Shown piece after piece: positions 31,905 to 42,900 of a stretch of DNA of 57,774 nt (position 1 is the stretch's first letter; every line of letters starts with the position of its first letter). The stretch spans positions 1-57,774 of the IMG/VR virus record IMGVR_UViG_3300010318_000003; one strand, written 5' to 3'. Made by a program: the position numbers and the translations under genes. Source of the DNA: a virus. A model generated the notes under the pieces. The model was not told the DNA's origin. It did no database searches and saw only the letters and a program-made list of their open reading frames with translations.

Positions 31905-34823
31905 TTAATCACAAGAACCCTCGCTACGAGCAGCTCTTTCTTGTTCATTTTTAATCTGATCCAGTAGTGTATCAAACTCGCCGCTATCCAACTGATTAGG
32001 AGTAAGGAAGTTAATCTGCGTTCTAAGCACGTCGGCACCTGTCCCATTAACAAGCTTAGAAAAGTCTTGGTAAACGTAGTTAACGGTATCTTCTTGTGGT
32101 TGGCTCATACTAAGCTTTGCCGATAGCGAATCGTTAAGTACTTTAGACTCAGTATTTCTTGTTTCAAGGTTTTCAAATGGGGCGCCCAACTGAGGATCAA
32201 GGGAGCTTAAAATACTCAGAGCTTCAAGAATTGTTTTAATTAGGTTGATGATTGCCAGCACTCTTGACTTAGAGAAGTACGCCGGGATTGTTACAGGTTG
32301 TTTTAGAGTAGAAGCTATTGCGGGTGTTGGGCCTGGTCGATTCAGGTTGCCACCATCCTTTTTGCGATCTAACTCCTTAACCATTTCATATAGATCGGCG
32401 ATAGCTTTTGCTTGAGTAACTTCGTCTGCCGTTACCTTGCCAAGCAATCCGCCGGCTGGCCCAGTAATCAAGTTGTTCATGAAGTTTTGGCTACCAAGCA
32501 ATTCGAGGTTCTGAATTAACTCCATCAGGCTCAGGTTGTTGTCGGCAATTTTAAATGTCTTTTCAATCGCCTCAAAAGAATAAAGCATTTCTAGGTCTTT
32601 ATCAAATCCCTCAGCCCCTCCTTTAAATGCGTCTTCTAGCTTTTTGCTCAAGTCTGCGATGCGAGGGATCGACTTAAGCACAGACGTAAAGTCAAATGGA
32701 TTTTTAGGAATAAGATCGGCGCCAATGCCAGAAGTCAGAAGCCCTAGACCTTGCGCCAAGACTCCTTTGTTATTATTTAAAATATCCGATCCATACACAT
32801 TGGAGTTATCTAGCGTAAGGTTTCCGCACGGATCAAGAAGCCTATTGCCGTCGCTATCGACACCGTGGCTTGTTTTTCTACACTTAGGATCACAAGGACA
32901 TCCTCCGCCACCCCCACCAAACAACCCACCAATACCACCAATACCACCAAGAAGCCCTCCACCTCCAAGGATCGAGGTAAGAGGGCTGTTGCCTCCAAGT
33001 AACAAGGTTGCCGCAGTTAATCCGATACCACCAGGTAATGCCGCGGTCAACGGACCTCCGAGCCCTACCGCCCCAAGGAGAGAGGAGGCGCTTGCAGGGA
33101 GCCCAGGAGCAAAGGACGATAGCGCCCCTATATTTCCAAAGTCTTGGAAGATTTTACCCACCTCCCCGAGGTTACCAGAGGTAAGACTGCTTGCAAGGCC
33201 GGAAACATTTACGTTATTGAAGTCAATTCCTCCTGCAATGCTATTTACAACGTCAGATAATCCACCGTCGGCCCCAGCTCCTAATACAGAAGCAATAGCC
33301 GCCGGAGCATTATTCAGGTCTAGATCCTTAATTGCAAATTTAAACGCTTCATTCGCATAACTCGGAACGGCATCGAGTTTATTCTGCACGGCGTAGTTTA
33401 GAGAGCCAAGAGGACCGTCTATGATCATCGCATTTTCTGCACCAGCGTTTACTGGAGATATTGCTCCTAGGCCATCTCTCAAAATATTTGAGCCAGCAGT
33501 TGCAAGTATGCCGCTAAGATCTGCTCCCGCTGTAGCTATCTGCGCAACTTCAGGCCCAATTGCTTCTAAGAAGTTCTGAGCGGTTGCAAGATCGTCGCTT
33601 CTAAGCACCGCATCCAACGCGTTTACGTCTAGCCCCTGTTCTTGTAATAGCCTTGAGCCTAGCTGCATGGCGGTATCAAATGACACATTTCCAGTCTTCA
33701 GCGCCTCTACTGCTTTAGAGGCCTGCTCAATTGCATCATTGGTATATCCAGGAACCACAGCCGCAGCGGTTTGTTGGAAAATAGGTTCGACAAGACCAGG
33801 ATTTCCAATCACAGGATTTACGGCAGCAGCCGCCGCATTTTGAACAGGAGGCTCTACGTTTAGATTTGGATTTGGTTTTATTTTTTTATTTAAAAACTGT
33901 GATTTTTTAGGAGGTTCGGGTTTATTTGCGAACTTAACTACCTGTCGAGATCCGTACTTCACCCATTTCATATCCCGATCGAATCTTACACAAATACCCA
34001 GCTCTGAGTTATGCCCATCGTCGATCAGAGCCGTCTGGCCGTGAATTTTTTCTGTGCAACAGGGAAGCGTAGTTTTAAAATATGTAGGAACACACGCTAC
34101 AGGAGTCCATGCCCAATCTCCATTTTCGTCTTTGTTACAAACAAGCTGAATTTGCCTAAAATTTCTATCTTCAGTAAAAGTAATTTGCTCGGACTCTAGT
34201 TCCTGAGAGCATTTAGGAAGAGGCTTTTTTTCGGCTTTTACTAAGTCACGATCAACTTGCTTTGGGTCATCAGACTTTTCTACAACAAGTCCTCTGGATA
34301 TATTTTTCCACTCCCATACGTCGGCATTCGGATCGTTTTGTCTGTTATTTCTTCTCATACAAATTTTTGCATCTTGAGATACATTATTTGTAAATATATA
34401 AATTCTTCCTTCGTTCTTTTCAGAGCAAATCGACCCCGGATCTGTTGCATTTGCTAAATCTGCTTTGTCAATAACAGGAATCGTGACTGGGCCATTAACT
34501 CCGAGTCCATCTGGTGTATCTCCAAATATACCCAATACAATAGGATTATCTGAGTTACCAGAGATTGTTGCAACAATAGCTTTGGTTCCTAAAAACTGAG
34601 AAGAGATCCTGCCTTTACCTTGATTAAGTACGGGCATCCAGTCAGACTCGGCATTTGCGTTTTCTCCGTATAAAACTTTTACCCTAGAAAGTTCTTCTGG
34701 ATCGGCAACGTTACTAATAGTAGCCGACTGCAGGAAAAGTTCAATTTCCATGCCTCCAAGTTTATTACCCAGTCTTTCGTGGGTTTTTTGAGACGCTATT
34801 ATAGCGTTAATAAACGATGCCAT
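31905..34823 (-). CDS. Baseplate spike/assembly protein with gpV-type OB fold
   Basis: A 972-residue protein. Residues about 45-105 ('V-K-V-L-Y-G...W-M-P-V-L' and 'N-P-I-V-L-G-I-F-G-D-T') match the OB-fold domain of gpV/gp5 baseplate spike proteins. Residues about 130-300 are Cys-rich beta. Residues about 560-670 contain a Gly/Leu/Ala-rich low-complexity region ending in a G-G-G-G-G-C-P-C-D-P-K-C cluster that could bind metal. The C-terminus is helical. It is much longer than gpV (about 200 residues), so extra modules surround the spike fold. It is in line with J-like and gpI-like genes. Confidence 0.75.
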   Translation of the reverse strand: MASFINAIIASQKTHERLGNKLGGMEIELFLQSATISNVADPEELSRVKVLYGENANAESDWMPVLNQGKGRISSQFLGTKAIVATISGNSDNPIVLGIFGDTPDGLGVNGPVTIPVIDKADLANATDPGSICSEKNEGRIYIFTNNVSQDAKICMRRNNRQNDPNADVWEWKNISRGLVVEKSDDPKQVDRDLVKAEKKPLPKCSQELESEQITFTEDRNFRQIQLVCNKDENGDWAWTPVACVPTYFKTTLPCCTEKIHGQTALIDDGHNSELGICVRFDRDMKWVKYGSRQVVKFANKPEPPKKSQFLNKKIKPNPNLNVEPPVQNAAAAAVNPVIGNPGLVEPIFQQTAAAVVPGYTNDAIEQASKAVEALKTGNVSFDTAMQLGSRLLQEQGLDVNALDAVLRSDDLATAQNFLEAIGPEVAQIATAGADLSGILATAGSNILRDGLGAISPVNAGAENAMIIDGPLGSLNYAVQNKLDAVPSYANEAFKFAIKDLDLNNAPAAIASVLGAGADGGLSDVVNSIAGGIDFNNVNVSGLASSLTSGNLGEVGKIFQDFGNIGALSSFAPGLPASASSLLGAVGLGGPLTAALPGGIGLTAATLLLGGNSPLTSILGGGGLLGGIGGIGGLFGGGGGGCPCDPKCRKTSHGVDSDGNRLLDPCGNLTLDNSNVYGSDILNNNKGVLAQGLGLLTSGIGADLIPKNPFDFTSVLKSIPRIADLSKKLEDAFKGGAEGFDKDLEMLYSFEAIEKTFKIADNNLSLMELIQNLELLGSQNFMNNLITGPAGGLLGKVTADEVTQAKAIADLYEMVKELDRKKDGGNLNRPGPTPAIASTLKQPVTIPAYFSKSRVLAIINLIKTILEALSILSSLDPQLGAPFENLETRNTESKVLNDSLSAKLSMSQPQEDTVNYVYQDFSKLVNGTGADVLRTQINFLTPNQLDSGEFDTLLDQIKNEQERAARSEGSCD

Positions 34824-34830
34824 TTTGTAT

Positions 34831-37137
34831 CTATTCTGCTATTTTAGGTTCAAAAAACGCGTCGCCCTGCCGCCAAAGATCCGCCGCAAGATAAGCATGC
34901 TGAACTCTAGGATTAAGCGATCCGCTTACCCAGTACTTAGCCGCTAATTCTACAAGGTTCCAAGTTTTTCCGTCTCTATTATAATAGAAGGGCATTCTAA
35001 AAAACAAGTTATTCGCTTCAAAATTATCAGGAATTGACGTAACACCAGCAATTAGCTGATTCTCGTATGCGTCGATTGTTTTATCTTCTTCTGTCCCCAC
35101 CTGAGTAAAAGTGTACTTAGTAGGCAAGAGTACAGGAGCTAAATTTTCTTGAGCTCTAAGACCAGATCTTACCTTAAATACTCCGTTTACTAACTCAAGT
35201 TCTTTTGCAGAATGAGCTTTTACTTTAAAAACAGTAAATAGGAACACAAGAGATACAATAGTACCCTTAGACTCTATTAAGCCTTTCCAGTCACCTTTGA
35301 ATATACTAAATGAAGGAGCTTTGTCTAAGCTATTTTTCAAGCTATATTCTTCATCGCTAAGCTCTCCCGTTAACTCGTCTAAAACAATCTGGCTTATTTT
35401 AGATAAGTCTACTTGCTCTACGTTTACTTCGTTTCCAGATAGCTCTTCTTCGTTTCTCCAGGCAGATTCAGTAAAAGGATATTGATCTAATACTTCTCCC
35501 TTTATTGTTTTATATTGCTTACCTCCAACTTCTTGAGTGAGACTTTCTTCAAACCATCCTAGGGCATTTTTTATAAGAGTTCTCTTGTATTTGGCTTCCC
35601 ATTCTGTATTCCAAAAAGGCTCAGTAAGTCCCACGTGTTGAGCCAGCCAGTCTAAGTTTTGTACACTGCATTCTGAAGGATCTAAGTAAGAAAAATAAAA
35701 ATCTTCGCTTTCGTATTTCTTTTCTCTAAGAAACTCATCGACTCCAGAAAGTAACCATTTTGCAACTGCGGGCTGAGGTACACGATCTTTGGGTAATAAA
35801 ACCCAAGACTTTACGTCTTTAGGAGAATAAAGTTCTTCTTTAGTTCTTGATGAGTACACCGGAGACATCCCCAGCTTTTTCCTTTCATCTGAGTCAAATA
35901 TAGACCTAGGTAAAAACTGATACGCTTCGGATCTATCACTAAGAACAACAATAGTTCCTATATCCAAAGAAGAAATAGGTAAGCTAAGTCTATCTCTTGG
36001 ATTAGCAACCACAAGAGTCTCGTCTTCTGCGGGCCTATAGGAAAGAGAAGCACCGGGTAATCTTAAATATGTGGGCCTTACATTTTCATCAGATACCTTA
36101 CCTATTCTTGCCTGTTTTAGGTTACTCTTAGTTACTTGTATGCACTGCTTAAGAAGATCTTTTAAAAATCTAAAAGTAAAAGAAATAAACTTTCTATTTG
36201 TTTCTTGATTTATAATTCTATTATTCCAGCGACCTTCAATATAAGTCTCTACTCTTTCTTTCCACACATCTGCCAAAGAGAATAGTATATCGTTTATTAC
36301 ATCAATAACTACTCTTTCTATTCTTCTATCGGCAATGTCTGCCATAGTTGAGCCGATGCTAATCCTTGGGTTATCTCTATAAGCAAGAGTTAAAACAGTG
36401 GATAAAAAGTCTTCTTCAGAACTAACAATACCATCGAGTTCTCCTGTTACCCCATCTAGAGAATAAGCAGAGTTAAATACCTTAAAGTATTCCTGGCTAA
36501 ATACTTTATCCAGATAGTTTACTGGAGGTAGGTATATAAGAGTAGACTTACTGGCGGGCTTGTCTATCTTCTTACCTTCAAAAGCCCCTCTGATTATTGT
36601 CTTTAGCTCGAGTACTTCTTTACCACCAAGGAAGTAAGTTACAGGCTCTGAGTTATCTCCGTACAAAGCAGCGGAGGTATACATCCACTTATACCCAGAT
36701 ACTTTTTTTATTCTGCCTATAACGCACTTTCCGGGGTTGCAGTTACTATCTCCACCCTCGCCATCTTTGCACCTGAGTCCTTCAATAGCGCAGTTTTCCC
36801 TTCCGCCATTAAGGTCTCCTTCCATAGGAGTACCATGAGCCAAAACTTCAAACTCTCCGTTAGAATCCTCCGGTATTTCTAAAGGTTCAGGAGAGAATAC
36901 GTTACCAATAGTTTCATACCTGAAGCCGCTGCTGGTTAGTTTCTTTATATCCCTTGAGATAATTTCATTTCTTTCTTCGTTTCTATCCAGCCTGCTATTG
37001 AACGTAACTTGAGCCAAAGAGTGGTCTGCAATTTTTATTGTTTTTGTTCTTTGAAACTCTATTGTTAAGTCCGCAGGTTTGTATCCTCTTTTAATAAACT
37101 TGCGATTTCTTTGGTCCCAAATAGATAGGTACTCCAT
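34831..37137 (-). CDS. Baseplate wedge protein, P2 gpI-like region
   Basis: A 768-residue protein. The region about residues 495-535, 'L-D-W-L-A-Q-H-V-G-L...W-N-T-E-W-E-A-K-Y-K-R-T-L-I-K-N-A', fits the signature of P2 tail protein I (L-x-x-L-A-x-x-x-x-V-D-x-W-...-R-x-L-I-x-N). The N- and C-terminal parts are beta-rich and unfamiliar, so the gene may be a gpI core enlarged to a wedge or fibre-connecting protein. It sits between the J-like gene (2 bp away) and the spike gene (7 bp away), an arrangement that supports baseplate function. Confidence 0.65.
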   Translation of the reverse strand: MEYLSIWDQRNRKFIKRGYKPADLTIEFQRTKTIKIADHSLAQVTFNSRLDRNEERNEIISRDIKKLTSSGFRYETIGNVFSPEPLEIPEDSNGEFEVLAHGTPMEGDLNGGRENCAIEGLRCKDGEGGDSNCNPGKCVIGRIKKVSGYKWMYTSAALYGDNSEPVTYFLGGKEVLELKTIIRGAFEGKKIDKPASKSTLIYLPPVNYLDKVFSQEYFKVFNSAYSLDGVTGELDGIVSSEEDFLSTVLTLAYRDNPRISIGSTMADIADRRIERVVIDVINDILFSLADVWKERVETYIEGRWNNRIINQETNRKFISFTFRFLKDLLKQCIQVTKSNLKQARIGKVSDENVRPTYLRLPGASLSYRPAEDETLVVANPRDRLSLPISSLDIGTIVVLSDRSEAYQFLPRSIFDSDERKKLGMSPVYSSRTKEELYSPKDVKSWVLLPKDRVPQPAVAKWLLSGVDEFLREKKYESEDFYFSYLDPSECSVQNLDWLAQHVGLTEPFWNTEWEAKYKRTLIKNALGWFEESLTQEVGGKQYKTIKGEVLDQYPFTESAWRNEEELSGNEVNVEQVDLSKISQIVLDELTGELSDEEYSLKNSLDKAPSFSIFKGDWKGLIESKGTIVSLVFLFTVFKVKAHSAKELELVNGVFKVRSGLRAQENLAPVLLPTKYTFTQVGTEEDKTIDAYENQLIAGVTSIPDNFEANNLFFRMPFYYNRDGKTWNLVELAAKYWVSGSLNPRVQHAYLAADLWRQGDAFFEPKIAE

Positions 37138-37139
37138 AC

Positions 37140-38453
37140 TTAGGCTCCTAAGCTTTGCTTATAATCTTGGTCAATAAATGTGTAGGTTACTGGAGCTTTA
37201 GTTGTAGAGGAGATAAGACTAATACGATTCTTATAAGATCTATAAGTTCTAATAGGGTTAGTGTTGCTATAAGAAGAAGACAAAGAATCAACAGTATCCT
37301 CTGCCAGGTCTATACAAACACCTTCAGTTTGTTCTGATATAAATGGAGAGTTGCAATACAGGTCTTTTTGATCTTCTTCTTGTATTTGAAGAATTTTAAT
37401 AGACATAGAACTAATAGACTCTACAAAATCAAGTTCGTATATCTTAGAAAAAATCTGTTGGTAATCAAACTTTTCACCCAAGTCAATTTCAGAAGGTGAC
37501 AGATAAAAATTTAAAATTGCGTTAAGATTAGACGCGTAAAAATCAATTCCCGAGGTAAACTTTTCAGGGTTGTATTCTATGCTAAGAGTGGTTTCAAGCG
37601 GAGATACAACAGGATCAGTAATAGACACTGTTAGTCCTAAAGGAATCTTTTTTCTAAGAGACTTTAAAATATCTCTCCTAAGATCTGCTCCCATCATCTC
37701 TCCATTTTTGTCCCCGAGGATGATCGCAATACTGGAGCTTAAACCTTCTCTTTCTGGGTTTAAGTTAAATCTGTCCTCGTAGGTAAGAACTTTAATTATA
37801 GAGTCAGTAGGGGCTAAAGCTCTAACTTCGTTTAAATAGTCCTCTTCTGAAATTAACGCTCTGCGTCTTAACAAAGCAAAAGCCTTTGACTTTACGTCTT
37901 CAATGGGCTCTAGGTCCTTTCCTCCTTGAGCGGCAGTAAAGTTTGTAACTCCATCAAGTCCTAGTACATTTAAGCTAAGTCTGTCTACGTCTCCGGCTTG
38001 AACATTATATATACTTCCCCACTTCTCTGATTCTGCAATTCCGTTCGCAGATACCTGAGTATCTCCAACCACAACCTGCTCTTTAAGAATAAAGTTAAGC
38101 CCTGAGACAGTAGAAATTTTAGTACCCTTAGGTATGACCACCGATCTTGTAAAACCCTCTGTTTTAATAAAGCTTACTGTAACTATGGCCTTAGCGCCGA
38201 TGCTTCTTTGAATACCTAATTGTCTCAGCCATTGAAGAGTATATGCTTCAGGCAGAGAGTTCAAGTAATACAGAAGCTCGTTTTGAGCGTAGGCCTGTCC
38301 TTCTACAATAGCGGCCAATGGCGATGCCTGGCTAAAATCATTCAGAGTCCCATCAGACTCCAAAAAGATCTTAGTTTGAGTATCCCTTACTAGTGCGGCT
38401 GTGTTCCTCGGGTCAAGTTGTAGAGGAAGTATAGGTCCGAAAATATCAGGCAT
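37140..38453 (-). CDS. Baseplate J-like protein (gp6/gpJ family)
   Basis: A 437-residue protein. The N-terminus 'L-A-A-I-V-E-G-Q-A-Y-A-Q-N-E-L-L-Y-Y-L' with 'W-L-R-Q-L-G-I-Q-R' (about residues 45-83), 'I-P-K-G-T-K-I-S' (about 107-114) and the region around 'A-F-A-L-L-R-R-R-A-L-I-S-E-E-D-Y' (about 190-205) match Baseplate_J proteins, which form the wedge ring around the hub. The position next to gpI-like and gpV-like genes matches the P2 order J-I and the wedge genes of many myophages. It starts at ATG 38453, 12 bp after the stop of the preceding gene. Confidence 0.8.
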   Translation of the reverse strand: MPDIFGPILPLQLDPRNTAALVRDTQTKIFLESDGTLNDFSQASPLAAIVEGQAYAQNELLYYLNSLPEAYTLQWLRQLGIQRSIGAKAIVTVSFIKTEGFTRSVVIPKGTKISTVSGLNFILKEQVVVGDTQVSANGIAESEKWGSIYNVQAGDVDRLSLNVLGLDGVTNFTAAQGGKDLEPIEDVKSKAFALLRRRALISEEDYLNEVRALAPTDSIIKVLTYEDRFNLNPEREGLSSSIAIILGDKNGEMMGADLRRDILKSLRKKIPLGLTVSITDPVVSPLETTLSIEYNPEKFTSGIDFYASNLNAILNFYLSPSEIDLGEKFDYQQIFSKIYELDFVESISSMSIKILQIQEEDQKDLYCNSPFISEQTEGVCIDLAEDTVDSLSSSYSNTNPIRTYRSYKNRISLISSTTKAPVTYTFIDQDYKQSLGA

Positions 38454-38465
38454 TGCGCTAATTGC

Positions 38466-39320
38466 TTATATATTTATTGTAGAGAGATTTATGTTATACA
38501 GAGGATCACTGACAACTTCAGAGGTTTCCTCAAAACTAACAGTGTAGTACTCTATGCTGTCGTTATCTAGTAAACTTTCACCTAGTAAAGCCGCCAAAGG
38601 GTATCCCACGTACCCTTGCGACACTGAATTTTTTAAAGATACATCAGAAGAGTTGTAAGTGCTTCTTCCTCTGTAATAATCTGCTACGGAGGTAGTACCA
38701 ACTCCTATCTCTACTCCGTTGTATTTTTTGCTCAATCTACCTACTTGTTCTAAAGAAACTAGTCTGTCTGGAGGAGCAGCAGAAATTTTTGTAATCGGAT
38801 TATTTGCAGCAATTAAGATTATTTTATTAAGATCTTCTACTAGATAGTCTTCTTCTCTAAATCTTTGTATAAGATTTTTTGCTATGCCTACAAAGTCTAC
38901 TACAAGATCTGGATCCGGGTTTGATCTCCTGTAAACCTCCATAAGAGAGTCTTCCAAGATTTGCTCAAGAGAAGAGTTATAGTCTGATATTCTATTAATT
39001 ATATAGAGCAAGCTATCACAAACTAAATCTGAAAATCTCTCTACTGTGTCTCTATAAAATATGTCTATAAAGTCCGTAAAATTATTATCTTTTTTATATT
39101 CTAAGTCTAATACTATATATACTGTTTCTTTTAAAATAGTTTTTGTAGAAACGTAGTCTAAAACTAAGTTAGAAGGGAGCTGTTCGTCTAGTGGCGAAGA
39201 CAGGGACCCGGTCCTAATTTGATCCGCAACGGTGTAGAATAGCTCAGAAGATCCGTAAGCTACAGCTGCAAGGCTTCCAGTGGTTGTAAATTTATCTGTA
39301 AGGAAGTTATTTTTAGCCAC
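38466..39320 (-). CDS. Putative baseplate-associated protein
   Basis: A 284-residue protein of unrecognised family and the first gene of the reverse baseplate operon, preceded by a GTTTAAAG promoter (39350-39343). Its residues are rich in Asp/Ser/Tyr/Leu. A helical middle (about residues 75-170) is followed by 'Y-N-G-V-E-I-G-V-G-T-T-S-V-A-D-Y-Y-R-G-R' and a beta-prone C-terminus. The ATG at 39320 is the first start after the promoter. Position suggests a wedge or hub-connecting component, but sequence alone does not show it. Confidence 0.55.
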   Translation of the reverse strand: MAKNNFLTDKFTTTGSLAAVAYGSSELFYTVADQIRTGSLSSPLDEQLPSNLVLDYVSTKTILKETVYIVLDLEYKKDNNFTDFIDIFYRDTVERFSDLVCDSLLYIINRISDYNSSLEQILEDSLMEVYRRSNPDPDLVVDFVGIAKNLIQRFREEDYLVEDLNKIILIAANNPITKISAAPPDRLVSLEQVGRLSKKYNGVEIGVGTTSVADYYRGRSTYNSSDVSLKNSVSQGYVGYPLAALLGESLLDNDSIEYYTVSFEETSEVVSDPLYNINLSTINI

Positions 39321-39401
39321 ACGTTAAATTTATCTATTATAGCTTTAAACCGCAAAAAGCAGTTTAAAGGAAGGATAGACTATATACAAATAGAATTGTA
39401 A
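39321..39401. promoter_or_regulatory. Divergent GTTTAAAG promoters between baseplate and fibre operons
   Basis: Reverse: GTTTAAAG (39350-39343) followed by CTATAATAGATAAATTT. Forward: GTTTAAAG (39362-39369) followed by GAAGGATAG and TATATA. The two elements are 11 bp apart, face opposite ways, and lie between the reverse baseplate operon and the forward fibre operon. Confidence 0.6.
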
Positions 39402-39950
39402 ATGAGTCAAGCATCGATTCAAATTTTATCAACCAACGTTGTTGGAGAAGAGCCTTTCATCGGGGACTTGGATGAGGGGGAACTCTTTGTAAATAACGCT
39501 GATGGTAGAGTTTGGGTAGGAGATTCGATAGGCTCTCCTATCGAGATCGGAGGGGCCGTTAAGAACTCTCCGCTGGGAGCTCTAAGATTTTCAAACTATC
39601 TTAGAGTTGACGTAAGTAACCCAGAAAACTTACCTATCTCAAATACTAACCCACTGGTTATACCCGAGGGTTTTTATAGAGAGATGAGAATTTTAATCAC
39701 TTTCCCTCAAGATCCCGTATCAAACGTAGTCTATTTTGATTATCCCATCGACTGGGGAAACAGGGACTCATGGCTTGTCAAATCAAGTGGCATAACATGG
39801 GGCCAGGGTATCGAAATCGTAGATGAGAACGCAGACAATCCAATCGACGCCTATAAGGCATCAGGTAGACAACTAATGATTGAGCTTAGCTCTTTCGGCC
39901 CTGCTGATTCATGGATGGGCAGATTACTTTGGATAAATAATATTTCATAA
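39402..39950 (+). CDS. Fibre-associated structural protein with GELF motif
   Basis: A 182-residue protein. Residues about 20-50 ('D-E-G-E-L-F-V-N-N-A-D-G-R-V-W-V-G-D-S-I-G') form the head motif found at the N-termini of many phage fibre and tropism-determinant proteins. The rest is beta-rich, with a Trp/Asp-rich C-terminus. It lies 10 bp upstream of the S74 fibre gene and probably belongs to the same fibre. The small fibre protein at 22569-23141 shares the GELF block. Confidence 0.7.
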   Translation: MSQASIQILSTNVVGEEPFIGDLDEGELFVNNADGRVWVGDSIGSPIEIGGAVKNSPLGALRFSNYLRVDVSNPENLPISNTNPLVIPEGFYREMRILITFPQDPVSNVVYFDYPIDWGNRDSWLVKSSGITWGQGIEIVDENADNPIDAYKASGRQLMIELSSFGPADSWMGRLLWINNIS

Positions 39951-39960
39951 TTAACCTCCA

Positions 39961-42900
39961 ATGCTTGACAAGATTACATTCGCAAACGGAACTATCGTTT
40001 CAAAGGATTACCTTAACGAGGTACAGAAAGGAACGAGTTTTGATGGCACGACAACCAGAAACGACTTCTACTCAGCCACCGACGCCGAGCAACAAGGCTG
40101 GGGTATCTCGCAGAGAGATAAATTAAAAGACTACGAAATTGCCGATCCTAGAGAAGAAAAGGAAACCTCTATCGGTAGGTTAGCTCATGATGGAATTATT
40201 CTGGGCTACGAAGGTACTATTACTTCTGTCAACGAAGCAACCTTCTCTGAACCTAAGACCGTTCCTGTCACTGTTGGTCAGGATCAGATTCCTGTAATCG
40301 ACTCAACCTCCACTAGCGGAACTAGGGGAATCATTGTAGAAGCTGGTAGCGTTAAGCTTTCCGACGGATCAGTATTTAGCTGGCCTCGTACTCTGAAGCA
40401 ACTTATCGGAGTCGGTGCCACAACGTCCGGTCCTAACTATCTCTATGTAGAAGAGAACGTTTCTGATAAAGCAAACTCTCAGATCGTTATTTCTGCTACA
40501 AACCCCGACATTTCTGCTGTTCCCCATGTACCTCTTGCTGAGCTGAACTTCAGCGCATTTGAGTTCCTCACTGGTACAGATAACAAGGTTGTTGGAACCG
40601 GCGTTATTGATTTAAGGCCTAATGTATTTGTTGGCAACTTGGCCAACTACTCAACTACTGCTCTTAGAAACACAGACATTATCAGTACCTCGCAGGTAAT
40701 TAATTCTGGAGACAGAGCGGTTCTCGATACCAGAAATGGCTCGATAATTATTTCTCTTCCTGAGTCCCCATCAAATAACGCCAGAGTGGCCGTTGTGGAC
40801 CTCGAAGGTTCTTTTGACAGATTCCCCGTTGTTCTCAGACCCGGAGCCGGATCTAAAATTAACGGATCGGTTGACGACTGGATTATTAATATTCGCGATG
40901 CTCACCTCGAGCTCTTCTACTTTGCTCCTACAGGAGAGTGGAAGTTTGAGGAAACTCCTGGCTCTGAGTGCAATCCGACCTTAGGAACATTTATTAGTTG
41001 TGGTGGTAAAGAGTTTATTGGTACAAGAACCGCAGGTGAGTGCCCTGACGGACAACCCATTCCTGCTAACTACCCCGACCCTTCAGAAGGCGTATATCGC
41101 TACGAGGCATCTACTCAAAAGTGCTATAAGGAAATTAGCCCAACTGCCGCAGTATTCTCTAACGGAGAAGGCGGATTAATCAAAGTTTTAAGGTCTTCTA
41201 GATGCATTAAAGATTCTAGTTCGCTTTCTACTATTAGCATTTCTAAGAGTACTATTTACGTCGATCCTTCTAACGGCGACGACGGCGTCTCTAACACTGG
41301 TAACGATCCTGCAATTCCTTTCAGAACCATCGAAAGGGCGATTATTGAAGCTGCTAGAGCGTCTAGAAGAGTCGAGGGCCTTGATGCCTATGACACTACG
41401 GTAATTGAACTTGCACCCGGCGATTACTACGTTGATAACGCACCTGGAGTAAACGGAGTAACAACCGTTTCTGAAGTAGATCAGTACATTAAGCAAGTAG
41501 ATACTGGATTCAGTGCTCTTGAGACTTGGTCTAAAGAGTCTCCTTATATTGTCATTGATACTTCTGACGGTATCAATGAACAGCCTCCCATCTCTCTCAA
41601 TCTTGGTCGTACAATTTACACCGCAGCCGGTGGCATTGGTACAATCTACAAGCTTGAGAAGCAAGGTCGAGGCTCCTCCCGCTGGAAAGTTTACCTTCAG
41701 TTTGTTCAAGGCGCTATTGCCGCAGGTGACAGACTTTTCTACAACCGCCTTTCTGACTTCAACCCTACCACTGGTGGTATCGTTGTTCCTAGAGGTATCT
41801 CTATTAACGGAATTGACTTAAGAAAAGTCAGAATCCGCCCGATGTACGTTCCCAAGCTAACTCCCGGGTCTTTGATTGCTCAGGAAAAGAGAACCTACAT
41901 CTTTAAGGTAACAGGTGGTACTTATATCTCCCTGCTTACTTTCACTGATAACCAGCAGTTCTCTAGAACTCACAATACCGTTACCGCCGTTGGTTTTGCT
42001 TCTGAAGAAGAGATCAAAGGATCTGATCAGGAAACTTCTTATTACAGAAAAATTTCCTCGTTGTTTGCGAATCTTGACGGATGGGGAGACGACTCTATAA
42101 TTCCTACATCTGGAGAAACAACGATTGTTGCTCCTCTTGCCGGATCTAAGGACAACAGATCGCAAGACTTGGAAGAGAACCAAACTGGTATTCAGAGTCC
42201 TGACCTTGATCTCACTAGAAATCCTTCGATTCCTGGCCAATCTATTCTTAAAGTTTCTGAGGGCGGAAGTAATCAGTTCTTTAGGCTTCCCGACGTAAAC
42301 TCAACCAGATCTTCTTCCCCCTACGTCTTTAACTGTTCCGTCAGATCGATCTTCGGTCTTAACGGAATGTGGGTTGATGGATCCAGAGTTTCTGGCTTTA
42401 AGTCAATGGTCACCGCAAACTATACTCAGGTATCTTTGCAAACTGACCCCAACTGCTTCGAGAATCCCTCTATTGACTATTTCTCCGATCCCCCGACTAA
42501 CAAAGATACGGGCGCAGGTAAGAAATACAGAGAGTGCACCGCTGATCCCTTCAAGTATCGTCACTGGGGCTTTAGAGGAAGCTTCGATGCTACCATTCAG
42601 CTTGTTTCTTGCTTTGTTATCGGTAACGCAGATCACTTTATTTCTGAGTCCGGTTCCGATCTCTCCATTACTAACTCCTGCTCGGACTTCGGCGATATTT
42701 CACTCAGAGCTCTCGGATACAAAGGACATGCTTTCTCTCAAGACGAGGGCGTACCTAAGGGCTCTTACGCAGGAACAAAGATCGTTGAGATTATTCCTCC
42801 TCTCCCTCTTTCGTATGAGGCTCTCGATTCGTTCACTCCTCCTACTCTTGAGGATACCATAATCGGCACCGGTCTTACACTTGACTATCAAAACACTCTA

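Noticed and set aside
32644-33360. 238-residue forward open frame opposite the spike gene, very Pro/Ser-rich
   Set aside because: It mirrors the Gly/Ala-rich low-complexity region of the reverse-strand baseplate spike, so it is a shadow frame with no start signal or domain.
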